A DNA stretch of 61,526 nucleotides from an uncultured Eubacteriales bacterium. GTDB lineage: Bacteria; Bacillota; Clostridia; Oscillospirales; CAG-272. Positions within the stretch are counted from its first letter, which is position 1; each line of letters begins with the position of its first letter. The notes beneath the pieces were generated by a model. It was not told the DNA's origin and made no database searches. It was given only the letters and a program-made list of their open reading frames with translations. Where the stretch lies: positions 1 through 61,526 of the forward strand of contig CAJLXA010000005.1 in assembly GCA_905210485.1 (NCBI GenBank), in the 5' to 3' direction. Of this stretch, positions 24,796 to 34,400 are shown piece by piece. The position numbers and the translations under genes were made by a program.

Positions 24796-25716
24796 ATGCC
24801 GATCAAGATACCGAACGAATTGCCTGCCGTGCGTGTTCTGGAAGAAGAAAACATCTTCGTCATGAACGAAACGCGCGCTTCGACACAGGATATCCGTCCG
24901 CTCCGTATCCTGCTTTTAAATCTGATGCCGACAAAGATTGATACGGAAACACAGCTTTCACGACTGCTCAGCAATACGCCGCTGCAGGTGGAACTTCAGT
25001 TGATGCATATGGCGACGCATGAATCGCAGAATGTGCCGAAATCGCATCTGGCTTCTTTCTACCATGATTTTTCCTATTATGAAAACGAGTATTTCGACGG
25101 TCTCATTATCACCGGCGCGCCGGTGGAAAAAATGGCGTTTGAGGAAGTGGATTACTGGCCCGAACTCTGCCGCGTTATGGAGTGGTCGAATAAGCATGTG
25201 CACAGTACGTTTCACATTTGCTGGGGCGCGCAGGCGGGGCTTTACTATCATTACGGTATAAAAAAACATCTGTTACCGGAAAAACTGTTCGGCGTTTTCC
25301 CGCATACGGTGGAACGGAGACGTTCCATGCTGCTCCGCGGTTTTGACGATACGTTTATGGTGCCTCATTCACGGCATACCACGGTACGCCGCGAGGATAT
25401 TGAAGCGGTTCCGGAACTGCGGATCCTCGCTTCTTCGCCGGAAGCCGGGGTGTATGCTGTTGCCGCAAAGGGCGGGCGCCGTATATTCATCACCGGCCAT
25501 TCCGAATACGACCCGCGGACATTGGAAAAAGAATATCTCCGCGACAAAAATCTCGGATTGCCGATCGGCGTCCCCGTCCGTTATTACCCGGAAGACGACG
25601 ATACGCAGCCGCCCCTTGATACGTGGCGCGCGCATGCCAATCTTCTGTATTCCAATTGGCTCAACTATTTTGTGTATCAGACAACGCCGTATGATGTGAA
25701 TCAGATATCAAAATAA
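24796..25716 (+). CDS. metA: Homoserine O-acetyltransferase, MetA type
   Basis: This is a 306-residue protein of the MetA (glutamine-amidotransferase-like) fold. The catalytic Cys142 is in I-C-W-G-A-Q, with His235 and Glu237 in G-H-S-E-Y. Residue 111 is Glu (G-A-P-V-E). In studied family members Glu at this position selects acetyl-CoA and Gly selects succinyl-CoA, so acetylation is predicted even though the family is often named succinyltransferase. This matches the preceding metY gene, which uses O-acetylhomoserine. The two genes form an operon ending at a strong terminator. Confidence 0.93.
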   Translation: MPIKIPNELPAVRVLEEENIFVMNETRASTQDIRPLRILLLNLMPTKIDTETQLSRLLSNTPLQVELQLMHMATHESQNVPKSHLASFYHDFSYYENEYFDGLIITGAPVEKMAFEEVDYWPELCRVMEWSNKHVHSTFHICWGAQAGLYYHYGIKKHLLPEKLFGVFPHTVERRRSMLLRGFDDTFMVPHSRHTTVRREDIEAVPELRILASSPEAGVYAVAAKGGRRIFITGHSEYDPRTLEKEYLRDKNLGLPIGVPVRYYPEDDDTQPPLDTWRAHANLLYSNWLNYFVYQTTPYDVNQISK

Positions 25717-25752
25717 GAATAAATGTCAATTAAAGATAGCATTTTACGGTTA

Positions 25753-25791
25753 AAAAGAGAGAGCATCGGAAAACGATGCTCTCTCTTTTTG
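25753..25791 (+). terminator. Bidirectional terminator after metA
   Basis: A long stem (AAAAAGAGAGAGCATCG with its complement) and 5-base loop ends in TTTTT. It also serves the convergent DUF975 gene. Confidence 0.88.
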
Positions 25792-25802
25792 GTTGTAAGA
25801 AA

Positions 25803-26372
25803 TCAGATGTTATAGCCTCTTTCACGTGCGATGCTCCGCATGTATTCGGTTCTTGAAGCGTAATAGTAAGGGCCGACATAGAGAAGAAGGATACCGAACG
25901 TCAGACCGCAGAGGATAAACCAACCGATGAATGAAAGGTCGAAAAGGAAGAGATCCATTTTTCTGCCGTCCATGGCGGAAGAGGATTCTTTCAGACAGGC
26001 ATTATGATCTTTTGTCGGATCGCTGATGGAAATAAGTTCTGCAAGGGCGTAGGAGTAGGATTTCACGATACCGGGGATCACAAAGAGAAGCGACCAGAGA
26101 AAAATAAAGATATTTTTCATTACGGAGAGAATGATGCGTTCGGTGAGGTTTTCACGGAGTCCGTCAATAATCCTTTCAAAGCGCGGTTCCGCAAGGTTTA
26201 TGTAGAAGGAGTAGGCGCCGATTATCAACATGGAAGAAAATAGAAGGATACCGATGACGGTCGACGAAAGAAGTCCGGCGACCAGTGCGTACAAAAGCAT
26301 AAAAACGATTGCCGCGCCCCAACGGTCTTTCAGATTGTTTCTCGCAGTGGTTTTTGCTTCAGAAAATGTCAT
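25803..26372 (-). CDS. DUF975-family integral membrane protein
   Basis: This 189-residue membrane protein has about four to five helices. The N-terminus K-T-T-A-R-N-N-L-K-D-R-W-G, the I-P-G-I-V-K-S-Y-S-Y-A motif and the C-terminal Y-V-G-P-Y-Y-Y-A-S segment are hallmarks of DUF975. Its function is not known. It is transcribed alone from a consensus promoter and has no functional link to its neighbours that I can see. Confidence 0.85.
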   Translation of the reverse strand: MTFSEAKTTARNNLKDRWGAAIVFMLLYALVAGLLSSTVIGILLFSSMLIIGAYSFYINLAEPRFERIIDGLRENLTERIILSVMKNIFIFLWSLLFVIPGIVKSYSYALAELISISDPTKDHNACLKESSSAMDGRKMDLFLFDLSFIGWFILCGLTFGILLLYVGPYYYASRTEYMRSIARERGYNI

Positions 26373-26420
26373 AACAGTCTCCGTATATAATTTTTTTTTG
26401 CGGATATCATCCGCATATGT

Positions 26421-26449
26421 ATTATAACACAGCAGTCAGAAACTGTCAA
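26421..26449 (-). promoter_or_regulatory. Sigma-A promoter of the DUF975 gene
   Basis: TTGACA (26444-26449, minus strand), 17 bases, TATAAT (26421-26426). Confidence 0.88.
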
Positions 26450-26516
26450 TGTGTTTCAGGGAAAATGTATTTCCGCAATCGGGAGAATATGGAAGTGACG
26501 GAGCGGCAGGTGCGGG

Positions 26517-26999
26517 TCAGGAATTTTTACGGTAGACGTATCCGCAATAAACGCATGTCAGTGTGCTGTCGTCTTCCGTAAGCGGCGCGCCGCAGTTCGG
26601 ACAACGCCGTGCGGCGGATTTTTCACGTTCTTTGTTGACGGTGAAGCCGTTGCCGTCAAAGATAAGTCCCGTGATATAGCCTTTTTCCACGCATTTCAGA
26701 ATTTTTGTTTTCAGTGCGGCTTCGTCGTTTCCCGTTTGAATGGCCAATGTCTTTACATCGTATATGTGTTCCGTGCAAACGGCGTAGACCAGGGTTTTCA
26801 GCGCGGCGGTTTCGCCGAATTGAATCCATATTATCGGCAAAGCGTAAAAACCTGCCGCAAGATAGACAATACAGACGATCATAAGCGGTTGCAGTTTGCC
26901 GATCGACAGAATGAGTCCGGGGATTGCCGCGACATAAAGCACAGAAAGAACCGTGGCAGTGATAAGTCGGATATTCAGATCTTTCAAGAGTTTTTTCAT
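26517..26999 (-). CDS. Small membrane protein with C-terminal zinc ribbon
   Basis: This is a 160-residue protein of unknown function. Two hydrophobic helices occupy about residues 11-60. A soluble winged-helix-like stretch follows (D-E-A-A-L-K-T-K-I-L-K-C-V-E-K-G-Y-I), and the C-terminus has a zinc-ribbon motif C-P-N-C-G...C-V-Y-C-G (about 134-153). Such ribbons occur in many uncharacterised clostridial membrane proteins. It is a single gene with its own promoter and a GGAGTAGG ribosome-binding site. Confidence 0.7.
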   Translation of the reverse strand: MKKLLKDLNIRLITATVLSVLYVAAIPGLILSIGKLQPLMIVCIVYLAAGFYALPIIWIQFGETAALKTLVYAVCTEHIYDVKTLAIQTGNDEAALKTKILKCVEKGYITGLIFDGNGFTVNKEREKSAARRCPNCGAPLTEDDSTLTCVYCGYVYRKNS

Positions 27000-27027
27000 G
27001 ATACCTACTCCTTATTATATTGTATCA

Positions 27028-27056
27028 AGTATAGCACGGTTCTTTTAAAATTGCAA
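27028..27056 (-). promoter_or_regulatory. Sigma-A promoter of the zinc-ribbon membrane protein gene
   Basis: TTGCAA (27051-27056, minus strand), 17 bases, TATACT (27028-27033). Confidence 0.7.
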
Positions 27057-27143
27057 GAGTCGCCGCAAATAAACGGGCGAAAAGCGGTTTTATGTTTTCT
27101 GTAAAAGCATTTTATGAAAAATCCGAGGTACAGAAAGACGATT

Positions 27144-28091
27144 TTATCTTTGTTTATCCGCTTCAGCAGTTTCGCACCTTTGCACATGGGTAACGGTGAT
27201 TTTTATCGGTTTTTCTTCAAGAGCACGTTTGCGATAAACCGACGGAGACACACCATAGGCTTCGGTGAAAGCATGAGCAAGATGGCGCGTATCATAAAAA
27301 GAAAAATCGGAAGCTATTTTCCATATAGGAATGGTGGAATCGGACAACAAGCGGGCGACCGCGGCCAGTTTTTCTTTTATGATATAATATTTTATAGAAC
27401 AACCGGTTGCTTGCCGGAACAGCGTTGCTGCGCTGCTGTGCGAGCGGAAGACAGAAGCGCTGACTTCCCTTGAGGAGATGGACTCCCCCAGATGTTCCTG
27501 AATATATCGACGCATGGCGGCTACGTCACGTGCCTGTTTTGTAGTTCCGGCTGTATCCTTTTCGCGGGAAAGTGTTTGTAAGAGTCGGAAAAGATGCGGG
27601 ACAGCATCGTCGCGGATATCGGAATCTGTTCTTTTATAATTGGAAAATGACATGAAAATGTTCTGCATATATTCGCGGACCGGCGGAAACGAAGCTTGCA
27701 CCGTTTCTGTAAGATCGTAGAGCAAAAAAAGATATTTTCCGAACGTATCGTTGATATTGAACCAATACAGTTCCCATGGATTTTTCGGGTCTGTTTCATA
27801 TTCCCACTCGGTAAAGGGATGCAGGATAAACAGATCCCCGGTTTTCGGTGTATAGGTGTTGTTGCCGTGGCGCAGTCTTCCTTTGCCTTTTGAAAAATAC
27901 ATCAGGCAGTAATGCTTTGGGTTTCCGAAATGGCAATAGTAATCCTCACGGCAAACCGTATGACCTGACAAAAAAGATACAGTATCATCATGGCCGTTTT
28001 TACCGAAGCAAAGGCCGTAAGAAACCTCGCTACCGTCAGCGACTGTGCTGTAATATTCCCATCTTTTTTCCGTCGTTTGGTTGTTTTCCAC
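27144..28091 (-). CDS. AraC-family transcriptional regulator
   Basis: This is a 315-residue protein. An N-terminal cupin-type ligand domain (about residues 1-150, with G-D-L-F-I-L-H-P-F-T-E-W-E-Y) is typical of carbohydrate-responsive AraC proteins. The C-terminal part has two helix-turn-helix motifs (I-W-K-I-A-S-D-F-S-F-Y-D-T-R-H-L-A-H-A-F and G-V-S-P-S-V-Y-R-K-R). The chosen start is GTG at 28091, because GGAG lies 9 bases upstream; a longer in-frame reading to 28184 lacks such a site. It is divergent from the giant secreted protein gene and probably controls it. The ligand is unknown, possibly a sugar. Confidence 0.85.
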   Translation of the reverse strand: MENNQTTEKRWEYYSTVADGSEVSYGLCFGKNGHDDTVSFLSGHTVCREDYYCHFGNPKHYCLMYFSKGKGRLRHGNNTYTPKTGDLFILHPFTEWEYETDPKNPWELYWFNINDTFGKYLFLLYDLTETVQASFPPVREYMQNIFMSFSNYKRTDSDIRDDAVPHLFRLLQTLSREKDTAGTTKQARDVAAMRRYIQEHLGESISSREVSASVFRSHSSAATLFRQATGCSIKYYIIKEKLAAVARLLSDSTIPIWKIASDFSFYDTRHLAHAFTEAYGVSPSVYRKRALEEKPIKITVTHVQRCETAEADKQR

Positions 28092-28155
28092 GTTTTTTCG
28101 CTCCAAAAATCGTATTTTTCCGTCATACATGCACATATGTCGGAGGGTTATTTTC

Positions 28156-28184
28156 ATTATAATGCACCGCACGGCAAAAAACAA
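28156..28184 (-). promoter_or_regulatory. Probable promoter of the AraC-family gene
   Basis: TTGTTT (28179-28184, minus strand), 17 bases, TATAAT (28156-28161). The -35 box is weak. Confidence 0.6.
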
Positions 28185-28287
28185 GCATTTTTTCCTTCAA
28201 TGCGGAGGCTGTATGGTATTTCTGTATGAATATACCGCTATTTGCAACTTTTTTCGCTTGCTTTTACCCTTAACTTGGACGAAAATC

Positions 28288-28296
28288 TGTTATAAT
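28288..28296 (+). promoter_or_regulatory. Extended -10 promoter of the giant secreted protein gene
   Basis: TGT-TATAAT at 28288-28296 with no good -35 box at 16-18 bases. This fits activator-dependent transcription, plausibly by the adjacent AraC protein. Confidence 0.55.
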
Positions 28297-28401
28297 ATAG
28301 ACAAGGGGGGATGCGCTCTGTTCCAATTGTTTTTTGACGGAGCGCGATCTGTCGTTAGTTTGCCATGTTTGAGGCAAAATACTTATTTTTCGGAGGATAT
28401 T

Positions 28402-31400
28402 ATGAAAAAGAAGCTGTTCATATCTGTTATTGTTATGTTTCTGTTCGCGCTTCTGGCCGTTTTTCCGGCCGCTGCCGAAGAAACGGCATATACCGCAGAT
28501 GACATCCTTGCTTACAAAGGCCTTGCGGCACGGACGATCGGGGACGATCCGGGTATCCGTTCGCTGTATACGGTAAACAAAAAAGCCGTTGCCTATTTTG
28601 AAAATCAAGGATATACGGTGGCATACGGCGCCGTGATGGCGGTCGCGCGAAACGGTGAGACTGTGTATTTCAATTCTGCCCGGAATCTTACCGTAACTTT
28701 GTCGGAAGGGGTATTCGTACAGAATCACGGCGCGGTCATCACCATGTATAACGACGGCAAAGTATATGGAATCTACAATGCGAACGGTACGGATTATGCT
28801 GATTTTTCATATACGACGATATTCAACGGCAAGAAGTACATGACCGCTGATTTTCTCACCGGCGCGGAACTTTGCTATGCCGGATTTACCGCTTTGACAA
28901 AAGATGGTGTTACCGAGATTTACTATGATTACGCGGAAGGCGAAAGGTTCGGCCGCGAGGACGCGGTATACGGCGTTGCCACTTCGCTCGGCGAACTCTC
29001 CGATTATTTTTTGAATGTTTATCGGGATACCGAATTCAGTGAAAAATCGCGTTATGCCGAGGTTTCTCTTCTTCGCCGTGTGGTATCCATCGTTGGTATT
29101 AATGTGACAAATGACGAGATTCAATACATAAATAATGAAAAAACAACGATCGGCGGTACCGATGGACTGACCGAAAAAACCTTTGTTATAGAGGGAACCG
29201 GCTCGCAGAACGGCATATCTTTTTCCGTGAACAATGCGCGGCGCGGTTATTATTCCGTGCAGCTCCGTGCAACGAACAATGCGCTTGAAACCAGCGATGT
29301 TGTCATCAGCGTGAACGGACGTTTGTATACGCAACGGATATTGAAAAATCAGACATTGGAGTCGGATAACCTGGCCGTTTCAAAGAGTGACGGATTCCGT
29401 GATACGATGAAGTTCCATGTGTTGCTTGACGAGGGTAAGAACGACATACAGATGTATGTTGCCAACGGCACAAATAAGAACCCTATCGGTATTCATGCTT
29501 TGCGGTTTCTGATGGAAGCCGAGATTGGTGAAAAAGACGTTCTGCTTTCCGGGGTTACGGCACTGGATACTGCTCTTACCGATACGGCGAATGAAGGCTT
29601 CGGTGATTTCTATAAGGAAAACAGCACAACCCTGGGCGGCGAGAATGTGAAAACGGCATTTACTCGTGGAAAAGATCTGTATTACAAGATTTCTGTTCCT
29701 GCCGGCGGTTATTATCGTGTGGTTTCATTAGCAGTGTCAGGAAATGTGGGTTCGACGCTTACAACATCTTTCCTGCAGAACGGAACCGTTGTGCAAAAAA
29801 CCGCACTGCCGATTACGGCGGGAATGAACAACGGTTCGTCGCTGGCTCACCAGTACTATGATTGCGGCGTTGTTGCACTTGACCGCGGCGATTATACACT
29901 GAAGATGACGAACGGCAGTAATCTTGCCGTTTCCTCCGTTGCGCTGATTCGTGAAAACGCGGAAGAACAGCAGCCTGTAACCACGTTTGATATCAAGGCT
30001 GCAAGCGGGCTTCTAAGTGATGGAACGGCCGTCGGAACTTTGTCGGACGGATATACGGTTTTCCTATCCAAAAATCAAACGCTTTCATTTAGCGTGGATA
30101 TTGAGGTTCCCGGTCTCTATCTGCTTCAGGGAAAGTATAACACAAATGGTGGCAAGATTCAGTATATTTATCTGAAATCGGATAAACAAACAGCCCATGC
30201 GCTGGAAAGCCGTCTGAATCCTAACGGAACAAATACGGCCTATAATACCAATGAAGATTTTCTTGTTAATGATAGGTCGACCGAATTTGTTCTCGACCCC
30301 GACACCATGGGATATGTATATCTCACCAAAGGTACGCACAAATTGACGTTTTCTCACAGCGGTAATGGCATAGATGGCCTTGGTCTTGGAAATCTGCGCC
30401 TTTCGCTTGTAACCGATCTCACGGACGGCGTGTATATATCTGCAGATAAGAATACGGCTATCGTCACAGGCGGGAATGTTACGCAGAATTATACTTCCAG
30501 AATTCTTGACACACGCAATGAGGGGGCTGTCATTGCTTTTGATTTTACACCGTCGGATAGCGGCATATATAACGCGCTCATGCCTTTGATTTCCCGTACA
30601 GGACACGTAATCGGCTTCAAAGTGTATGAAAAAGCGTCGCCAGAAAACGTGGTTTGTGATAAGACGGTAACGATTCCCGATCCTAAAGACATCGGTTTTT
30701 CATCTGGCCGTACCGGCGGCATATATGGTCTCGGTTGTTCTTCTTCGCCGATTGAAACCGCGATGGCAGAAAATATTTCTCTGTCGGGCAGTACGGAATA
30801 TACCGTGGAAGTTAAGCTTGTCACAGGTTCTTTGCTTGCTTTTACCGATATTCACTTTTCGTTGCAGAAAAAGATTGTTTCTACGGAAAATGTTGAAAAA
30901 TATAAACCTGACTTTACAAACGGAGCGATAAAAAGCAACGCCACTGCAGATGAAAACGTTGAGAATATGTTTGTGTCTAAGCCGATCCTTGTAAAGAAAG
31001 CAGGCACAACGCTCTATTTCCAAGCCTCCGGAGCCCGCCTCGGATATGCGGACGGAACGACATTTGCCGTTGCGGTGTGCGAGCCGACAAAAGCGGGATA
31101 TATAATAGATGGCGAGGCAACTTCTGCATGGAATATCCGGGGAGACAGCGGAACCAAAACCGGCGGTGGTAATATTGCTTACACGATTACGACCAAAACC
31201 GATAACACGGTTCTTATTCTCTCGGCCAAAGCTTCTGAAGCAGCAGGGCTGTATGTCTCTTATACGGGAGACGCCGACAATGTTGAAACGGCGGATATCC
31301 GCAACGTGGATTTTGACAGCGCCACTTTGGCGGCATCGGCTGTATTCGGCAGTTCCGAAGCCGCGTCGGTTACCGTGACGGCGCAGGGTAAAAACGGTAC

Positions 31401-34400
31401 GGTTTACGCGCTTCTTTATGATAAAGGCGACGCATTGATAGGCGTGAAGACCGCGGAAAAGACGAAATACGGTCAGTCGTTCATCTTCACATGTGATGAT
31501 ATTGCGGGTACGGTAGCTTCTGTACGCGTCTTCATGGTATCCGATACGACATCACTGTCCATGATAACCGATACGCTTCTTCTTCGAGCTGACGGTGAAA
31601 AAGTATTGCCGCGTACGGTATTTACCGTGACAAAGGCGTATCTGTCCTGTGTCGGCGGCGATGAAAACGCGTTTGTCGTGCGTTCTTCCGATATGACCGG
31701 GAAGGGTACTGTTACCACGCTGTCAAACGGTGAAAAATTGCTGACAAAGGGCAGCACGAACTATATTACGTTTACAGTCGATGCTCCTGTAGCGGGCTTT
31801 TATAAGATCGACATGAAATACGAACGTTGTGGCGGTTATATCGAATATTTCAAGGGTTACAATCTTACCTATAAAGATTTTACAAATTCATACGGAGAAA
31901 GCCGATTCGGTTTGTGGAATGATGCTCACGATGCCACGGCACAAACCGATGAAGACTATGCCGTTTCCGACGCTGTACGATACGGCGTTTTTGACGGCGA
32001 GGCTGAAATGTATATCTATCTTGTGGCTGGCGAAAACGAACTGAAGTTTTTCTTCACATCGGGAAAAAACACAAAAATGGCCATCGACAGTATGCGTTTT
32101 TCGCCTGTTCCCAGCTATACTGCTGACACGGATGCAGTTCTTATGCCAACCGACAAAATTACAACGCCTGTCGGAGATTACAAAAATACGCTTGTGAACT
32201 CCAATCTTAAGAACAACGGTTGGTTCCTCCGCGGAGGCAGTACGGTGTATTTCTCTCTCTCCGTTCCCACGGACGGAAAGTATTCTCTGTCTGCTCTCGG
32301 TTGTGCCAGCGGCGCGACGGTCCGGTTGACAAGTACAGAAGCCTCTTTCCTGCCGATTGCGGCAACTTTGGACGGAACACTCGGCACCTCCACATCGACT
32401 ATGCCGTTTACGCTCGGCACGCTGAATCTGAAAGCGGGAACATATACCGTAGCGTTGAATGTAACGGGTAGTTATTTCCATGCCAACATGTTCATGCTGA
32501 AAAAAATCGCCGATTATGATGAAAACGGCACGTTTCTTGTGGAAAGAACCGGATTTGACGTCAATACAAAGGACGGCAGTTTCAGGCTCACATATAAAGT
32601 GACCGGCAAAGCGCCGTCGGGTAATCTCGGCCTTAAAGAAACCGTTTCGGTTGAGGGTGTGGAAACGGTGAACAATACCGCAACGCCTTTTCAATATACG
32701 TTGACCAGTATTCGGGACGCCTATGAAACAAAGTATACCTTCACAGGTGCCGCTCGTACAGGATTCAAGAGCATGACATTGGTGTATCGCTTGTATGACG
32801 GCGACACTGTTGTTTACGAATCCGCGCCCTATTCCTGCGTTTCCCACTACGATGATCTTGACGGATTGACGGCAGTTGTTATCGGCGACAGTTATTTTGA
32901 CGATCCGGCCGTGCAACCGAATATGTGGATCGATCTTTTGAAGCAGGAATATAATCTGACGCTGTATAATCATGCGTACAGCGGCAGTACCGTATCCAAC
33001 TCCAAAGAATTGATAAGCAATACCGCCCACAGCGGTTATGGTAAGGAAACCATCGCGCAGAATCCGATGTGCGAACGCTTTGATGGCGGAGCGCCGCGGC
33101 AAATGCCGCAGTGCGAACCGGATATTGTGCTGTTTGACGCCGGCAGAAACGATTTTTGGCGCGGCGCTGCACTTGGTACTTTGTATCTGGAGGGCACGAC
33201 CGAACTCAATATGGATACGACAACGTTTTACGGCGCTGTCAACTATACGATCGCTAAACTGCGTGAATTCTACCCCAATGCCATTATTATGACATTTACC
33301 TGCTACAATCACGCCGAAACAAACTCTGCGACAGGACACACACAGGTTGAATTCGGTGAGGCGATGCTTGCAGCCAGCGAGGCGAATGGTATTACCTGCT
33401 TCAGCAATCTTGACGAATCGGTAACGGGCGTACATATGGACGATTCCGCGTTTCGTGCCGAATATTGTAAAACCGCTAACGACATCAGTCATCTTAACGC
33501 CAAGGGTATGGCTATGGTCTATCCTACCATGGTTAAATTTGTAGGTGAAACCTACCGGGCAAATGCTCCCACGCGCATTTCTTCTTCCGAAGCGGTTTTT
33601 GGTGACAGTACTGTGGCTGCTGTTTCGGCAACCTACAGCGGTATGGAAAACGGCATTGCTTTCGCGCTGGCATACGATAAGGGCGAATCGTTGATCGGTG
33701 TTTCCGAACAGGAAAAAACACAGTATTCGCAGGAAATGCAGTTTACTTTCCCGGAAATGACGGGAAGCGCGGCATCGTTCCGTCTCCTGCTCTTAAAGGA
33801 TAAACTGGATTATGAGAATCTCGTTCGTCCCCGTATCCTGACGCCGACCGGCGTACAGATCCTTTCAATCAATGCCTTTACCGTATCGCATGATTATCTT
33901 GCCGCGATAGGCGGCGACAAAAACGCGTTTGTCGTGCATGCTTCCGATATGGCCGCAAAGGGTGCTGTCATCACGCTGATAAACGGCGAAAAATTGCTGA
34001 CAAAGGGTAGCGCAAACTATATTACGTTCAATGTCAATGCTCCTGTGGCAGGTTTTTATAAGATTGATATGAAATACGAGCGTCGTAACGGCTATATTCA
34101 GTATTTCAAGGGTTATAATCTTTCTTACACGCCGTGGAGCGGAAAAGGCAACGCTGAAAGCCGATTCGGTGATTATGATAATGCGCAGGACGCCGAAGCT
34201 GAGACTGATGAAGACTATGCCATTTCCGACGCTGCACGGTACGGTGTGTTTGACGGCATCGGCGAGATGTATATCTATCTTGCGGCCGGCGAAAACGAAC
34301 TGAAGTTTTTCTTCATATCGGATAAAAACACAAAAATGGCTATCGACAGTATGCGTTTTTCGCTCGTTGTCGGCTATGCTGTCGATAACGACACGATCCT

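Noticed and set aside
28081..28401. N-terminal extension of the giant secreted protein
   Set aside because: It would overlap the AraC promoter region and bury the signal peptide; ATG 28402 has GGAGG and a clear signal sequence.
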